Position numbers and translations under genes: made by a program. From the NCBI RefSeq assembly GCF_001274935.1, contig NZ_LILC01000010.1, positions 46,253 through 110,252 on the forward strand: 64,000 nucleotides of DNA, read 5' to 3'. This DNA comes from Priestia koreensis. Lineage in GTDB: Bacteria; Bacillota; Bacilli; Bacillales; Bacillaceae_H. Positions 35,406 to 44,306 of the stretch are shown in pieces; the stretch's first letter is position 1; the number at the start of each line of letters is the position of its first letter. The notes under the pieces are model-generated. The model was not told where the DNA came from. It worked only from the letters and a program-made list of their open reading frames with translations, and made no database searches.

Positions 35406-35476
35406 TGGGTGCATTTTGTGCCAATTTTAGCGGTGCAAATTGACATAAAAAATTGAGAGCATAGGAGGAAGTAGCA

Positions 35477-35533
35477 ATGATGAGAAATGGCGTGAAAATG
35501 TTAAAGGAAATTGTGGAGACAGGTGATGGCTAG
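35477..35533 (+). CDS. 18-residue second leader peptide before bmrC
   Basis: A tiny ORF, MMRNGVKMLKEIVETGDG, with AGGAGG 8 bases before its first ATG. It lies past both terminators and ends 35 bases before the bmrC start. The strong ribosome binding site suggests it is translated. Its role is unknown: it could couple translation to bmrC or form a second control point. I do not recognise it, and no homolog can be named. Confidence 0.45.
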   Translation: MMRNGVKMLKEIVETGDG

Positions 35534-35568
35534 TACGTAATACGCACACAAGAGAGGAGAAGGATACA

Positions 35569-37329
35569 ATGTTTTCAGTTTTAAAGAAATTAGGCTGGTT
35601 TTTTAGGCAACATTGGAAAAGGTATGTCCTTGCGATTATTTTACTCATTATCGCAGGAGTGGTAGACGTCATTCCACCAAAGTTCATCGGAATGGCTATT
35701 GACGAAATTCAAGCAGGATCATTAAGTGATGGAACGCTCTGGCGTTACATGAGTATATTAGGGGCCCTCGCAGCGGTGAGTTATATTATCACCTACGTGT
35801 GGATGTATCAGCTATTCGGTGGTTCGTTTCTTGTTGAACGACTACTGCGAAAAAGGTTTATGAAGCACTTACTAAAAATGACGCCTACCTTTTACGAAAA
35901 AAATCGTACAGGTGATTTAATGGCGCGAGCAACGAACGATTTAAAGGCGATTTCAACGACCGCAGGATTCGGGATCATGACAATGGTCGATTCAAGTGCC
36001 TTTATGTTAACTATTTTATTTACAATGGGATTTTTAATTAGCTGGAAGCTAACTCTTGCAGCGCTTCTTCCGCTTCCAATTATGGCTTTAATGATGAATA
36101 TATTCGGAAAACGAATTCATGAACGCTTTACAATTGCCCAAGACGCTTTTGGTGTAATGAATGACAAAGTGTTAGAGTCAGTGTCTGGTGTAAGGGTTAT
36201 TCGTGCTTATGTGCAAGAAGAAGCAGACGAACGCCGATTTGATCAACTAACAGAGGATATTTATAAAAAGAATATGGAAGTGGCCAAAATTGATGCGTTG
36301 TTTGAGCCCACCATTAAAATTCTCGTTGGGATGAGTTATTTGATTGGATTAGGCTACGGGGCATATCTTGTTTTTCATAGTGAAATTACTCTGGGTGAAC
36401 TTGTATCGTTTAACGTATATCTTGGGATGATGATTTGGCCAATGTTTGCAATAGGAGAATTAATTAACGTCATGCAACGTGGTAATGCATCTCTAGATCG
36501 CGTAAACGAAACGCTCTCTTACAAGGCAGATGTGGAAAATGCAACGTCGTTAGCAGCTGTTTCAGAGCCTGGAGTTCTTCAATTCAATGACGTCACGTTT
36601 CAGTACCCATCTTCTTCGATTCCAAATTTAAAGCAGCTAACATTTACGTTAAATAAAGGTCAAACCATCGGAATCGTAGGTAAAACGGGAAGTGGGAAAA
36701 CAACAATTATTAAACAGTTATTGAGACAATATCCGCTTGGTGAGGGTGAAATTTCGATTTCAAATGTGGATATGAGAAAGATTGCGATTGAAGATATTCA
36801 AGGATGGATCGGCTACGTTCCGCAAGATCATATTCTTTTCTCAAAAACGGTCAGAGAAAATATTGCCTTTGCAAATAAAGAAGCAAGCGCTGAAGAAATT
36901 AACAAAGCGATTGATTTAGCAGCATTTCGCCAAGATATTGAGCATTTACAAGATGGGTTAAATACGCTTGTTGGAGAAAAAGGAGTAGCGCTTTCCGGTG
37001 GGCAAAAACAGCGTATATCTATTGCAAGAGCTCTTTTAGAAAATCCAGAAATTTTAATTTTAGATGATGCTCTATCAGCCGTGGATGCTAAAACGGAATC
37101 AGCCATTATTGAAAATATTCGTGCTGAACGTGAAGGCAAAACGACTTTCATTGTGACGCACCGACTTTCAGCGGTCGAACATGCAGACGTTATTTTAGTT
37201 ATGGATGAAGGGGAAGTCATTGAACGTGGAAATCACCAAGAACTCGTGAAAAATGGTGGCTGGTACGCGGAGCAATATGATCGCCAACAATTAAGAGGAA
37301 TTGAACCAGAAAGCGGGGTGATCGCATGA
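35569..37329 (+). CDS. bmrC: heterodimeric multidrug ABC exporter subunit, BmrC/YheI-like
   Basis: A 586-residue half-transporter: six membrane helices (1-~310) fused to an ATPase domain. Walker A GKTGSGKTTI, Q-loop YVPQDHILFS, signature LSGGQKQRISIARAL. Walker B ends in Asp-Asp (ILILDDALSAVDAKTE), replacing the usual catalytic Glu by Asp, as in the degenerate site of heterodimeric exporters such as BmrCD and LmrCD. The length equals B. subtilis BmrC (YheI). It starts 8 bases after GAGAGGAGA and overlaps bmrD by 4 bp. It exports drugs and dyes; substrates here are unproven. Confidence 0.9.
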   Translation: MFSVLKKLGWFFRQHWKRYVLAIILLIIAGVVDVIPPKFIGMAIDEIQAGSLSDGTLWRYMSILGALAAVSYIITYVWMYQLFGGSFLVERLLRKRFMKHLLKMTPTFYEKNRTGDLMARATNDLKAISTTAGFGIMTMVDSSAFMLTILFTMGFLISWKLTLAALLPLPIMALMMNIFGKRIHERFTIAQDAFGVMNDKVLESVSGVRVIRAYVQEEADERRFDQLTEDIYKKNMEVAKIDALFEPTIKILVGMSYLIGLGYGAYLVFHSEITLGELVSFNVYLGMMIWPMFAIGELINVMQRGNASLDRVNETLSYKADVENATSLAAVSEPGVLQFNDVTFQYPSSSIPNLKQLTFTLNKGQTIGIVGKTGSGKTTIIKQLLRQYPLGEGEISISNVDMRKIAIEDIQGWIGYVPQDHILFSKTVRENIAFANKEASAEEINKAIDLAAFRQDIEHLQDGLNTLVGEKGVALSGGQKQRISIARALLENPEILILDDALSAVDAKTESAIIENIRAEREGKTTFIVTHRLSAVEHADVILVMDEGEVIERGNHQELVKNGGWYAEQYDRQQLRGIEPESGVIA

Positions 37330-39335
37330 GCGTAGGAAAACGACTCGTTCAATATGCGTTATCATCTAAAAAAATTATTATCATTGCCTTGTTCATGTTA
37401 ACCATTGCGGTAGCAACGGAGCTTGCAGGACCATTTATCGCAAAGAAAATGATTGATTCACACATATTAGGCATTGAGAAAACGTGGTACGAAACAACAG
37501 AGGATGAAGGCTCTGTGTTTTACAAAGGGAAATGGTATGAACGTTCAGATCGTGCTAGTGAAAAAGGTACGCCGAAGCAAGTATTGCTTGTTGGAAGAAG
37601 CTATTACTTTTTACAGTCCCCTATCACTTTTGACGGAGAACGTTCTTATAAGGGGGAGCAAGTCGTCATAAAAAAAGGTGATCAAACGGCTTCTTATGAT
37701 GCGACAAAGCTTACAACGTCTGAGCTTTTTACCTTTTACAAGCCAGAAGTGAAACCTCTCATTGTATTAATGGGCATATACTTTTTGATGCTTGCTATTT
37801 CATCTGTTTTTCAATACGGACAGCATTACTATCTGCAAATGTCATCAAACAGCATCATACGAAAGATGAGAAAGGACGTTTTTCATCATATTCAGAAGCT
37901 GCCTATTTCATATTTTGATCATCTTCCAGCAGGGAAGGTTGTAGCACGAATTACAAATGATACAGAAGCGATTCGAGAATTATACGTGACGTTTTTAGCG
38001 ACGTTTTTCTCTAGCACCATCTATATCATTGGCATTTTTATTGCCCTTGCGATATTGGATGTAAAGCTCGCGATGATTTGTATGGTTATTGTACCAATAT
38101 TAGGGCTATGGATGTACATTTACCGAAAATACGCGTCCAAGTATAATCACGTCATTCGTGCTCGTGTCAGTGACATTAACGGTATGGTTAACGAATCGAT
38201 TCAAGGTATGACGATTATTCAAGCATTTCGTCGCCAGAAAGAAACAATGGGTGAATTTGCTCAGTTAAACAACGAGCATTTTACGTATCAAAATAAATTA
38301 TTAAACCTTAATTCCTTAACGTCGCACAACTTAGTAAACGTGCTGCGTAACTTAGCTTTTGTGCTGTTGATTTGGTATTTTGGTGGGGCTTCTCTAAGAG
38401 CAGAGAGCATTTTATCTATGGGGGTTCTGTATGCCTTTGTTGATTATTTAAACCGCCTATTCCAACCAATTACGGGAATGGTGAATCAGCTAGCGCTACT
38501 TGAGCAAGCACGTGTAGCGGCAGAACGCGTATTTGAGCTACTCGATGAAAAAGAAGAAGAATTCGTGAAGCCAACTCTTCCGCGCTATGAAGGAAATGTA
38601 GAGTTTCAAGACGTTTCTTTTGCTTATAAAGAAGAGGAATATGTGTTGAAGAATATTTCATTTCAAGCAAATCAGGGAGAAACGGTGGCGCTTGTTGGAC
38701 ATACGGGTTCAGGTAAAAGCTCGATTATTAACTTGTTGTTCCGCTATTACGATATTCAGAAGGGCCGTATTGTAATTGATGGAAAAGATGTGGCAAACAT
38801 GTCAAAACAGGATTTACGAAAACATATGGCTATTGTGTTGCAGGATCCATTCCTGTTCACTGGCACCATCGCAAGCAATGTTAGCTTAGAAGACGAACAC
38901 ATTTCACGTGAGCAAGTAGAAAAAGCACTGAGAGACGTTGGAGCTGAAGAGTTATTGAAGCATTTGCCAAAGGGCTTTGATGAACCAGTGATCGAAAAAG
39001 GAAGTACCCTCTCATCTGGACAGCGACAATTGATTTCGTTTGCAAGAGCCTTAGCTTTTAATCCGTCAATTCTCGTATTAGATGAAGCAACCGCAAATAT
39101 TGATACGGAAACAGAGGCTGTAATTCAAAAAGCATTAGAGATTGTTAAGAAAGGGCGAACGACGTTTGTCATTGCTCATAGATTATCAACGATTCAAAAT
39201 GCCGATCAAATTCTCGTGTTAGATAAAGGGCAAATTGTTGAGCGAGGCAATCATGAAGAATTAATGGCGCAGGGCGGGAAATATCATCACATGTATCAAT
39301 TACAAAAAGGTCATTCTGATCGTTCAGCTAGCTAA
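37326..39335 (+). CDS. bmrD: heterodimeric multidrug ABC exporter subunit, BmrD/YheH-like
   Basis: A 669-residue half-transporter. Between membrane helices 1 and 2 (residues ~40-135) lies an extra hydrophilic domain (from HILGIEKTWYETTEDEG to FTFYKPEVKPL), the extracellular domain known from B. subtilis BmrD (YheH). The ATPase domain has Walker A GHTGSGKSSI, signature LSSGQRQLISFARAL (Ser for Gly) and Walker B ILVLDEATANIDTETE with the catalytic Glu, so the active ATP site uses this Walker B. ATG overlaps the bmrC stop. A terminator follows, closing the operon. Confidence 0.92.
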   Translation: MSVGKRLVQYALSSKKIIIIALFMLTIAVATELAGPFIAKKMIDSHILGIEKTWYETTEDEGSVFYKGKWYERSDRASEKGTPKQVLLVGRSYYFLQSPITFDGERSYKGEQVVIKKGDQTASYDATKLTTSELFTFYKPEVKPLIVLMGIYFLMLAISSVFQYGQHYYLQMSSNSIIRKMRKDVFHHIQKLPISYFDHLPAGKVVARITNDTEAIRELYVTFLATFFSSTIYIIGIFIALAILDVKLAMICMVIVPILGLWMYIYRKYASKYNHVIRARVSDINGMVNESIQGMTIIQAFRRQKETMGEFAQLNNEHFTYQNKLLNLNSLTSHNLVNVLRNLAFVLLIWYFGGASLRAESILSMGVLYAFVDYLNRLFQPITGMVNQLALLEQARVAAERVFELLDEKEEEFVKPTLPRYEGNVEFQDVSFAYKEEEYVLKNISFQANQGETVALVGHTGSGKSSIINLLFRYYDIQKGRIVIDGKDVANMSKQDLRKHMAIVLQDPFLFTGTIASNVSLEDEHISREQVEKALRDVGAEELLKHLPKGFDEPVIEKGSTLSSGQRQLISFARALAFNPSILVLDEATANIDTETEAVIQKALEIVKKGRTTFVIAHRLSTIQNADQILVLDKGQIVERGNHEELMAQGGKYHHMYQLQKGHSDRSAS

Positions 39336-39336
39336 G

Positions 39337-39369
39337 GAAAAGCACCTCATTTATAATGGGGTGCTTTTT
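39337..39369 (+). terminator. terminator after bmrD
   Basis: GAAAAGCACCTCA, AT-rich loop, TGGGGTGCTTTTTC. It also ends the opposing gene. Confidence 0.8.
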
Positions 39370-39989
39370 CAATAGGAAAGACCTACCCGTGATCCAATAA
39401 ATGAAGAATCATGGAGCTGCTTATAAGCAAAGTCAGCCGTATCTCCTACGGTAATTTTCACTCCACCTTCAGGCAGAACGTCTTTTTCAAAACGATATGT
39501 CTCTGTGCGTTCCCCATCAGGTAAATAGGTAGGGCACACAATCGTCCAATGGAGATCAGACTCTTGAAGCATTAAATAAGCTTTTAAATGATCTTCAGCG
39601 GCTCTTGTGGAACGTCGCTTTGATTCTGAAGACTGAAATCGGTAAAGATGCGGTTCAGTACGCGACTGTAAAATCCCCGCAGTTCCGATTGTGATCAGTC
39701 GTTTTACATCATGCTGCTTCATGGACTCAATAATTAAAGGCATTGTTTCAGACAGTACGTTTTCTCCGTCTGTATTGAGTGCACTAATGACGACGTCTGC
39801 GTTTTTAATTGTCTTTATTAAATCCAATTTATTAAGGGCATTCCCCTCTTTTAACGTTAAATGAGGATGATTTCCCTTCGTTACTTTTGATGAATCTCGA
39901 ACAAGTGATTTTACACGATGATCCGGTAATGCTAGTGATAAAATTTCGGAGCCAACTCGACCAGTGGCACCTAACAATGCAATATTCAT
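39369..39989 (-). CDS. NAD(P)-binding protein (NmrA/SDR-like, YwnB-like)
   Basis: A 206-residue single Rossmann domain. The N-terminal MNIALLGATGRVGSEILSLA binds the dinucleotide, with NADVVISALNTDG and VKRLITIGTAGIL as later strands. It has no Tyr-x3-Lys catalytic pair typical of classical SDRs in the expected place, so it belongs to the atypical NAD(P)H-binding group like B. subtilis YwnB. It could be a flavin or quinone reductase or a redox sensor. The start follows GTGAGGTG. Single gene on this strand. Confidence 0.82.
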   Translation of the reverse strand: MNIALLGATGRVGSEILSLALPDHRVKSLVRDSSKVTKGNHPHLTLKEGNALNKLDLIKTIKNADVVISALNTDGENVLSETMPLIIESMKQHDVKRLITIGTAGILQSRTEPHLYRFQSSESKRRSTRAAEDHLKAYLMLQESDLHWTIVCPTYLPDGERTETYRFEKDVLPEGGVKITVGDTADFAYKQLHDSSFIGSRVGLSY

Positions 39990-40157
39990 TTCTTTTCACC
40001 TCACGTTATTAAGTATAAAAGGTTGGAATAAGGAAGTAAAAAATAAGGGGCTGCATGAAACAATTCTTTACGGAATATGTTGGTATAAGATGGATATTCC
40101 TTTTTGATGGACTATTTTCCTTTAGGCTTAGAGAGTGATGGTACCTGACAAAATGAT

Positions 40158-40185
40158 TTAACAAATCACTGATTTTTGATATGAT
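40158..40185 (+). promoter_or_regulatory. promoter of the CorC/HlyC-family gene
   Basis: TTAACA, 16 bases, TATGAT (each 5/6), 47 bases before the start codon. The rest of the ~240-bp divergent gap shows nothing else clear. Confidence 0.55.
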
Positions 40186-40232
40186 AAATAAAAACTGAAT
40201 ATTCAAACAAAAAATAGGAGAGTGAACGATAC

Positions 40233-41477
40233 TTGGGAGATCTGCCGCTGAGTCAAATGATGGTTGTGCTGTTTATGGTTGGAGTAGCTTTTGGGGTTTC
40301 TTTTGTAGAAGCTGCCATGAAGAAAACGTCTAAAGCCCGATTAAAAAACTTTCTTGATGATCAACCTTTTCAAAAGAAACAGTCCGTCTATATCTTACAG
40401 CACTTTGACCGTGTACATGCTAGTACGGTCATTAGCAAAAATGTTCTCACGATTATTGTTATTTCTCTATCTGCCTCTATATTTATCCATTTTTTCGGTG
40501 AGTCGATCGGGGTACTTGTAAGCGTACTATGCATGATGGCGTTCGTTCTTTTTTTTCTAGAGGCACTACCTGCTATTGCGGTAGGGAAGCGAGCAGAAAA
40601 AACAGTCGTTACTCTGTCGTCTATTATCATTAGCACAAATATTGTTTTTTTCCCCGTTACATATTGTTTTTCAATTCTTCATCGCTTCTTTTCGAAGGGA
40701 GTCGTTTTGCCTTCTGTGACAGAGCAGGAGATTAAGGTTCTGGTTGATATCAGTGAAGAAGAAGGAATTATTGATAATCGTGAAAAAGAACTCGTACATC
40801 GTTCCTTGGAATTCGATGAAATCTTAGTCGGAGAAATTTTAACTCCTCGAACCGATGTCATTGCGGTAGAAATCAGTCAGCCTCTAGAAGAAATTCGTGA
40901 TCTCTTTTTAGAACAGCGTTATTCTCGAATTCCTGTATATCAAGATCATATTGATAACATTGTTGGCATTCTATCGGAGCGAGAATTTTTAAGTGAGCTC
41001 GTGAAGGGGAATAACGTAGAGCTTTCTTCATTGGTTCGCCAGCCTATTTATGTAGTTGAGTCTATGAAAATTTCCGTGTTATTACCTGAACTGCAACAAA
41101 ATAAGGTTCATCTTGCCGTCGTAGTGGATGAGTTTGGTGGCACATCAGGTATTGTGACTTTAGAAGATATATTAGAGGAGATTGTCGGTGAAATTTGGGA
41201 TGAGCACGACGAAACAGTGAAGAACGTTCATCGAATTGACGAGCATAATTATCAGTTTAATGCCGAGTTATCGTTAGATGAGTTTGTAAAAATGTTAAAC
41301 ATTACGCAACCAGAGAGCTCTTATCATACGCTTGGTGGGTGGGTGTTTGAACAGTTTGAGCGAATACCACTAAAAGGAGAACGATTTCAATATGAAGACA
41401 TGGTGCTGACTGTTGATCATGTAGAAAATAGAAGAATTCGAAAAGTGTTAGTGGAAATCATGAATCCGAATTTCTGA
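40233..41477 (+). CDS. CNNM/CorC (HlyC)-family protein with DUF21 and CBS domains
   Basis: A 414-residue membrane protein. The first ~165 residues form the DUF21/CNNM transmembrane domain (about four helices). Residues ~180-320 hold a paired CBS module (VGEILTPRTDVIAVE, RYSRIPVYQDHIDNIVGILS, VVDEFGGTSGIVTLEDILEE), and ~335-410 the CorC_HlyC domain. Such proteins are linked to Mg2+ efflux or homeostasis, with CBS sensing nucleotide-Mg; several Bacillus paralogues exist (e.g. YugS, YhdP), and I cannot choose among them. The start is TTG at 40233, AGGAGAG lying 10 bases upstream. Confidence 0.88.
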   Translation: MGDLPLSQMMVVLFMVGVAFGVSFVEAAMKKTSKARLKNFLDDQPFQKKQSVYILQHFDRVHASTVISKNVLTIIVISLSASIFIHFFGESIGVLVSVLCMMAFVLFFLEALPAIAVGKRAEKTVVTLSSIIISTNIVFFPVTYCFSILHRFFSKGVVLPSVTEQEIKVLVDISEEEGIIDNREKELVHRSLEFDEILVGEILTPRTDVIAVEISQPLEEIRDLFLEQRYSRIPVYQDHIDNIVGILSEREFLSELVKGNNVELSSLVRQPIYVVESMKISVLLPELQQNKVHLAVVVDEFGGTSGIVTLEDILEEIVGEIWDEHDETVKNVHRIDEHNYQFNAELSLDEFVKMLNITQPESSYHTLGGWVFEQFERIPLKGERFQYEDMVLTVDHVENRRIRKVLVEIMNPNF

Positions 41478-41512
41478 GAGGACAAAAGTTCTGGCTTTAA
41501 AAAACGGACCGT

Positions 41513-41549
41513 AAAAAAGCCGTTCGAAATCATTTCGAACGGCTTTTTT
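41513..41549 (+). terminator. terminator after the CorC/HlyC-family gene
   Basis: AAAAAAGCCGTTCGAAAT and ATTTCGAACGGCTTTTTT, 1-2-nt apex; a very stable hairpin. Confidence 0.85.
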
Positions 41550-41623
41550 ATGTATGAAATTACATCCTAAAAAATAAACATGAGATCTTTTTTAAAAGGG
41601 CATACTAAAGGAAATCTTTCTTG

Positions 41624-41652
41624 TTGACTTTTTGTCGTTTCTCAATTATATT
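41624..41652 (+). promoter_or_regulatory. promoter of the tcyABC-like operon
   Basis: TTGACT, 17 bases, TATATT (5/6 each), 53 bases before the ATG. Between them lies AATATTCCTATCAGATTAAT (41671-41690), which may be a repressor site of the CymR type; this is a weak call. Confidence 0.6.
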
Positions 41653-41704
41653 TCACAAGGTCGAGGTTTTAATATTCCTATCAGATTAATGGGGGTTTTC
41701 AACA

Positions 41705-42502
41705 ATGAAAAAGTTACTATCAATGCTGGTTGTAATCAGTAGTTTAGTGCTTGTATTAGCAGCTTGTGGTACAAGTGATAAATCTGATAATGCCGGTGCA
41801 GATCTATACAAAGAAGTGAAAAAGTCAGGAGAATTAAAAATTGGTACAGAAGGTACATATCCTCCTTTCACTTTTAATAAAGGCGGGAAATTAACAGGAT
41901 TTGACGTTGATATTGCCCGTGAAGTAGCAAAACGCTTAGGTGTAAAACCTGTGTTTGTTCAAACGCAGTGGGACAGCCTATTTGCAGGATTAAACGCCAA
42001 ACGTTTTGATGTAATTGCCAACGAAGTTGGCATTCGAAAGGATCGCCAAAAGAAATATGATTTCTCAGATCCGTACATTTCTTCAGCTGCTGTACTTGTA
42101 ACGGCGAAAAACAACAAGGACATCAAAGATTTTAAAGACTTAAAAGGCAAAAAAGCGGCGCAGTCTCTAACAAGTAACTACCGTAAAATTGCCGAAGACA
42201 ACGGTGCAGACATTGTCGGTATTGAAGGATTAACGCAATCAATGGACTTAATTACACAAGGACGTGTAGATGCAACGGTAAACGATAAGCTAGCGATTTT
42301 AGATTATTTAAACCGTAAGCCTAATTCAGCAGTTAAAATTGTGAAAGAAGAGAAAGATTCTGCTGAAAGCGCGTTTTTATTCCGTAAAGATAGCGACAAG
42401 CTTGTTAAAGAAGTAAACAAAGCATTAGCAGATATGAAAAAAGACGGCACATACGAAAAGATTTCGAAGAAATGGTTTGGCGAAGATGTTTCTCCTAAAT
42501 AA
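41705..42502 (+). CDS. tcyA: amino-acid (probably cystine) ABC transporter binding lipoprotein
   Basis: A 265-residue SBP_bac_3 lipoprotein. Signal peptide with lipobox VLAACGTS (Cys22). The mature part begins with GELKIGTEGTYPPFTFN and continues with KLTGFDVDIAREVAKRLGV and FDVIANEVGIRKDR, all typical of polar amino-acid binding proteins. It is first in a binding protein-permease-ATPase operon. Similarity of the ATPase to TcyC suggests cystine as ligand, but glutamine- or arginine-type specificity is not excluded. A weak GGGGG site precedes the start. Confidence 0.82.
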   Translation: MKKLLSMLVVISSLVLVLAACGTSDKSDNAGADLYKEVKKSGELKIGTEGTYPPFTFNKGGKLTGFDVDIAREVAKRLGVKPVFVQTQWDSLFAGLNAKRFDVIANEVGIRKDRQKKYDFSDPYISSAAVLVTAKNNKDIKDFKDLKGKKAAQSLTSNYRKIAEDNGADIVGIEGLTQSMDLITQGRVDATVNDKLAILDYLNRKPNSAVKIVKEEKDSAESAFLFRKDSDKLVKEVNKALADMKKDGTYEKISKKWFGEDVSPK

Positions 42503-43190
42503 TATCTTCCAAGACCCAGAACAATTAAGCAATTCTTGGGCAATTGCAAAAGACTCCCTCGGGCCAATGCTCGAGGGTGCTATTAAAAATACGATCCCGT
42601 TAGCGATTCTTTCGTTTATTTTTGGGATCATTTTAGCCGTCTTAACAGCTTTAGCCAGAATGTCGTCTAGTAAAATATTGCGAGGAATCGCACGTGTGTA
42701 TGTGTCAATTATTCGAGGAACGCCGTTACTCGTACAGTTGTCACTTATTTTTTTCGCTTTGCCAGACTTAGGTATAAAACTTGATCCATTTCCAGCTGCT
42801 GTCATTGGGTTTTCGTTAAACGTTGGGGGATATGCGTCAGAAATTATTCGTGGATCGATTCAGTCGATTCCAAAAGGTCAGTGGGAAGCTGCATATTCAA
42901 TTGGGATGTCATACTCACAAACATTGAGACGCGTCATTTTCCCGCAGGCAGCTCGAGTCTCTATTCCGCCCCTATCTAATACGTTTATTAGTTTAGTGAA
43001 GGATACGTCTCTTGCATCGTTTATCCTAGTAATGGAAATGTTCCGAAAAGCACAAGAGATTGCATCGGTTACGTATGAATTCTTGCTTTTATATGGAGAA
43101 GCAGCGGTATTATATTGGATTCTGTGCTTTATTCTATCGATCATTCAAGGTTCACTTGAGAATAGATTTGGCCGTTACTTAGCGAAATAA
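42486..43190 (+). CDS. tcyB: amino-acid ABC transporter permease (TcyB-like)
   Basis: A 234-residue permease of the His/Glu/Gln family with about five helices. The N-terminal block [18 protein letters not shown] and [19 protein letters not shown] are diagnostic, and the ATPase-coupling EAA loop is [21 protein letters not shown] start it at ATG 42486, overlapping tcyA by 17 bp; a TTG three codons upstream is the alternative. No strong ribosome binding site, so translation is probably coupled to tcyA. Confidence 0.82.
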   Translation: MFLLNNIFQDPEQLSNSWAIAKDSLGPMLEGAIKNTIPLAILSFIFGIILAVLTALARMSSSKILRGIARVYVSIIRGTPLLVQLSLIFFALPDLGIKLDPFPAAVIGFSLNVGGYASEIIRGSIQSIPKGQWEAAYSIGMSYSQTLRRVIFPQAARVSIPPLSNTFISLVKDTSLASFILVMEMFRKAQEIASVTYEFLLLYGEAAVLYWILCFILSIIQGSLENRFGRYLAK

Positions 43191-43210
43191 ATGGACAAGG
43201 AGTTTTCACA

Positions 43211-43948
43211 ATGATTTCGATTCAAGGACTGCATAAGTCATTTGGTGAGTTAGAAGTGTTAAAGGGAATGAATTTGGAGATTCCCAAAGGAAAAGTGGTC
43301 GTTCTCATTGGTCCTTCGGGTTCAGGGAAAACGACCTTTCTTCGCTGCTTAAACGTGCTTGAAACGCCGACAAAAGGTCGAGTGAAAATTAGTGAAAAAA
43401 CACTGAATTTCGATCAAAAGACGAACAAGCGTGAAGTCGCCTCTTTTAGAAGATTAACAGGTATGGTGTTTCAAAACTATAACCTATTTCCGCATAAAAC
43501 GGCTCTTGAGAATGTAATTGAAGGACCTGTTATTGTAAAAGGAGAGTCTGCTTCAAAGGCAAAAGAAAAAGGGAGAATTCTTCTAGAGAAAGTAGGGCTA
43601 GGAGATAAAGTTGATTTTTATCCGTCACAGCTTTCAGGTGGTCAACAACAGCGTGTGGGAATTGCGCGTGCACTGGCTATGGAGCCGGAAGTTATGCTTT
43701 TTGATGAGCCGACGTCAGCGCTAGATCCTGAGTTAGTTGGTGACGTGTTGAAGGTTATGAAAGACTTAGCCGAAGAAGGCATGACGATGGTGGTCGTAAC
43801 ACACGAAATGCGTTTTGCAAAAGATGTTGCGGATGAAGTAATATTTATGGACCAAGGGGTAATTGTGGAACGAGGCGCACCAAGTGAATTCTTCGCAAAT
43901 CCAAAGCAAGAGCGCACGCGTCGCTTTTTAAATGTTTTGGAGCAATAA
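43211..43948 (+). CDS. tcyC: amino-acid ABC transporter ATPase (TcyC-like)
   Basis: A 245-residue ATPase. Walker [17 protein letters not shown]-loop [16 protein letters not shown], signature [16 protein letters not shown], Walker [21 protein letters not shown] and the H-loop in [10 protein letters not shown]. The N-terminal [19 protein letters not shown] closely resembles B. subtilis TcyC (YckI) as I remember it, the basis for the operon's cystine assignment. It starts 20 bp after the permease gene with AAGGAG upstream. A terminator follows. Confidence 0.87.
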   Translation: MISIQGLHKSFGELEVLKGMNLEIPKGKVVVLIGPSGSGKTTFLRCLNVLETPTKGRVKISEKTLNFDQKTNKREVASFRRLTGMVFQNYNLFPHKTALENVIEGPVIVKGESASKAKEKGRILLEKVGLGDKVDFYPSQLSGGQQQRVGIARALAMEPEVMLFDEPTSALDPELVGDVLKVMKDLAEEGMTMVVVTHEMRFAKDVADEVIFMDQGVIVERGAPSEFFANPKQERTRRFLNVLEQ

Positions 43949-43956
43949 TACGCACT

Positions 43957-43993
43957 AAACCGTAGTATTCAAAAAGGAATGCTACGGTTTTTT
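43957..43993 (+). terminator. terminator of the tcyABC-like operon
   Basis: AAACCGTAGTATTC, 6-nt loop, GAATGCTACGGTTTTTT. Confidence 0.85.
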
Positions 43994-44014
43994 GTATGAT
44001 TTTTATCAAAGGTA

Positions 44015-44043
44015 AGCACTCTAAGCAGAGTGCTTAGAGTGCT
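44015..44043. repeat. perfect 12-bp inverted repeat between tcyC and the SASP gene
   Basis: AGCACTCTAAGC, 5-nt loop, GCTTAGAGTGCT. No T-run follows on either strand, though it sits 33 bp past the SASP stop and may act as its transcript end. Confidence 0.6.
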
Positions 44044-44076
44044 GAATCCATAGCATATAAAGTTATGAAATAATGC

Positions 44077-44271
44077 TTATTTGTAGCTTCCGCCAAGGTG
44101 TTGTTGAGCTGATTGAACTAGGCGTTTTGTGATTTCTCCACCAACTGAACCGTTAGCGCGAGCTGTTGTGTCAGCACCTAATTGTACGCCGAATTCGCGT
44201 GCAATTTCATACTTCATTTGATCAAGAGCTGCTTCTGCACCTGGTACTACTAATTTGTTTGTGTTTGCCAT
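44077..44271 (-). CDS. alpha/beta-type small acid-soluble spore protein
   Basis: A 64-residue SASP that coats and protects DNA in the dormant spore. It contains the GPR protease site region ([20 protein letters not shown], cleavage between Glu and Phe) and the C-terminal DNA-binding helix [24 protein letters not shown] lies 8 bases before the ATG. A sigma-G-type promoter is found unusually far upstream (136 bases), and a tRNA-like element lies in between, on the same strand. Confidence 0.96.
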   Translation of the reverse strand: MANTNKLVVPGAEAALDQMKYEIAREFGVQLGADTTARANGSVGGEITKRLVQSAQQHLGGSYK

Positions 44272-44306
44272 ACTAAGTCATCTCCTTGTTAAATTAAGTA
44301 TTTTTT

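Noticed and set aside
37474..37671. 65-codon plus-strand ORF inside bmrD
   Set aside because: Alternative frame of the BmrD extracellular domain; no independent ribosome binding site.
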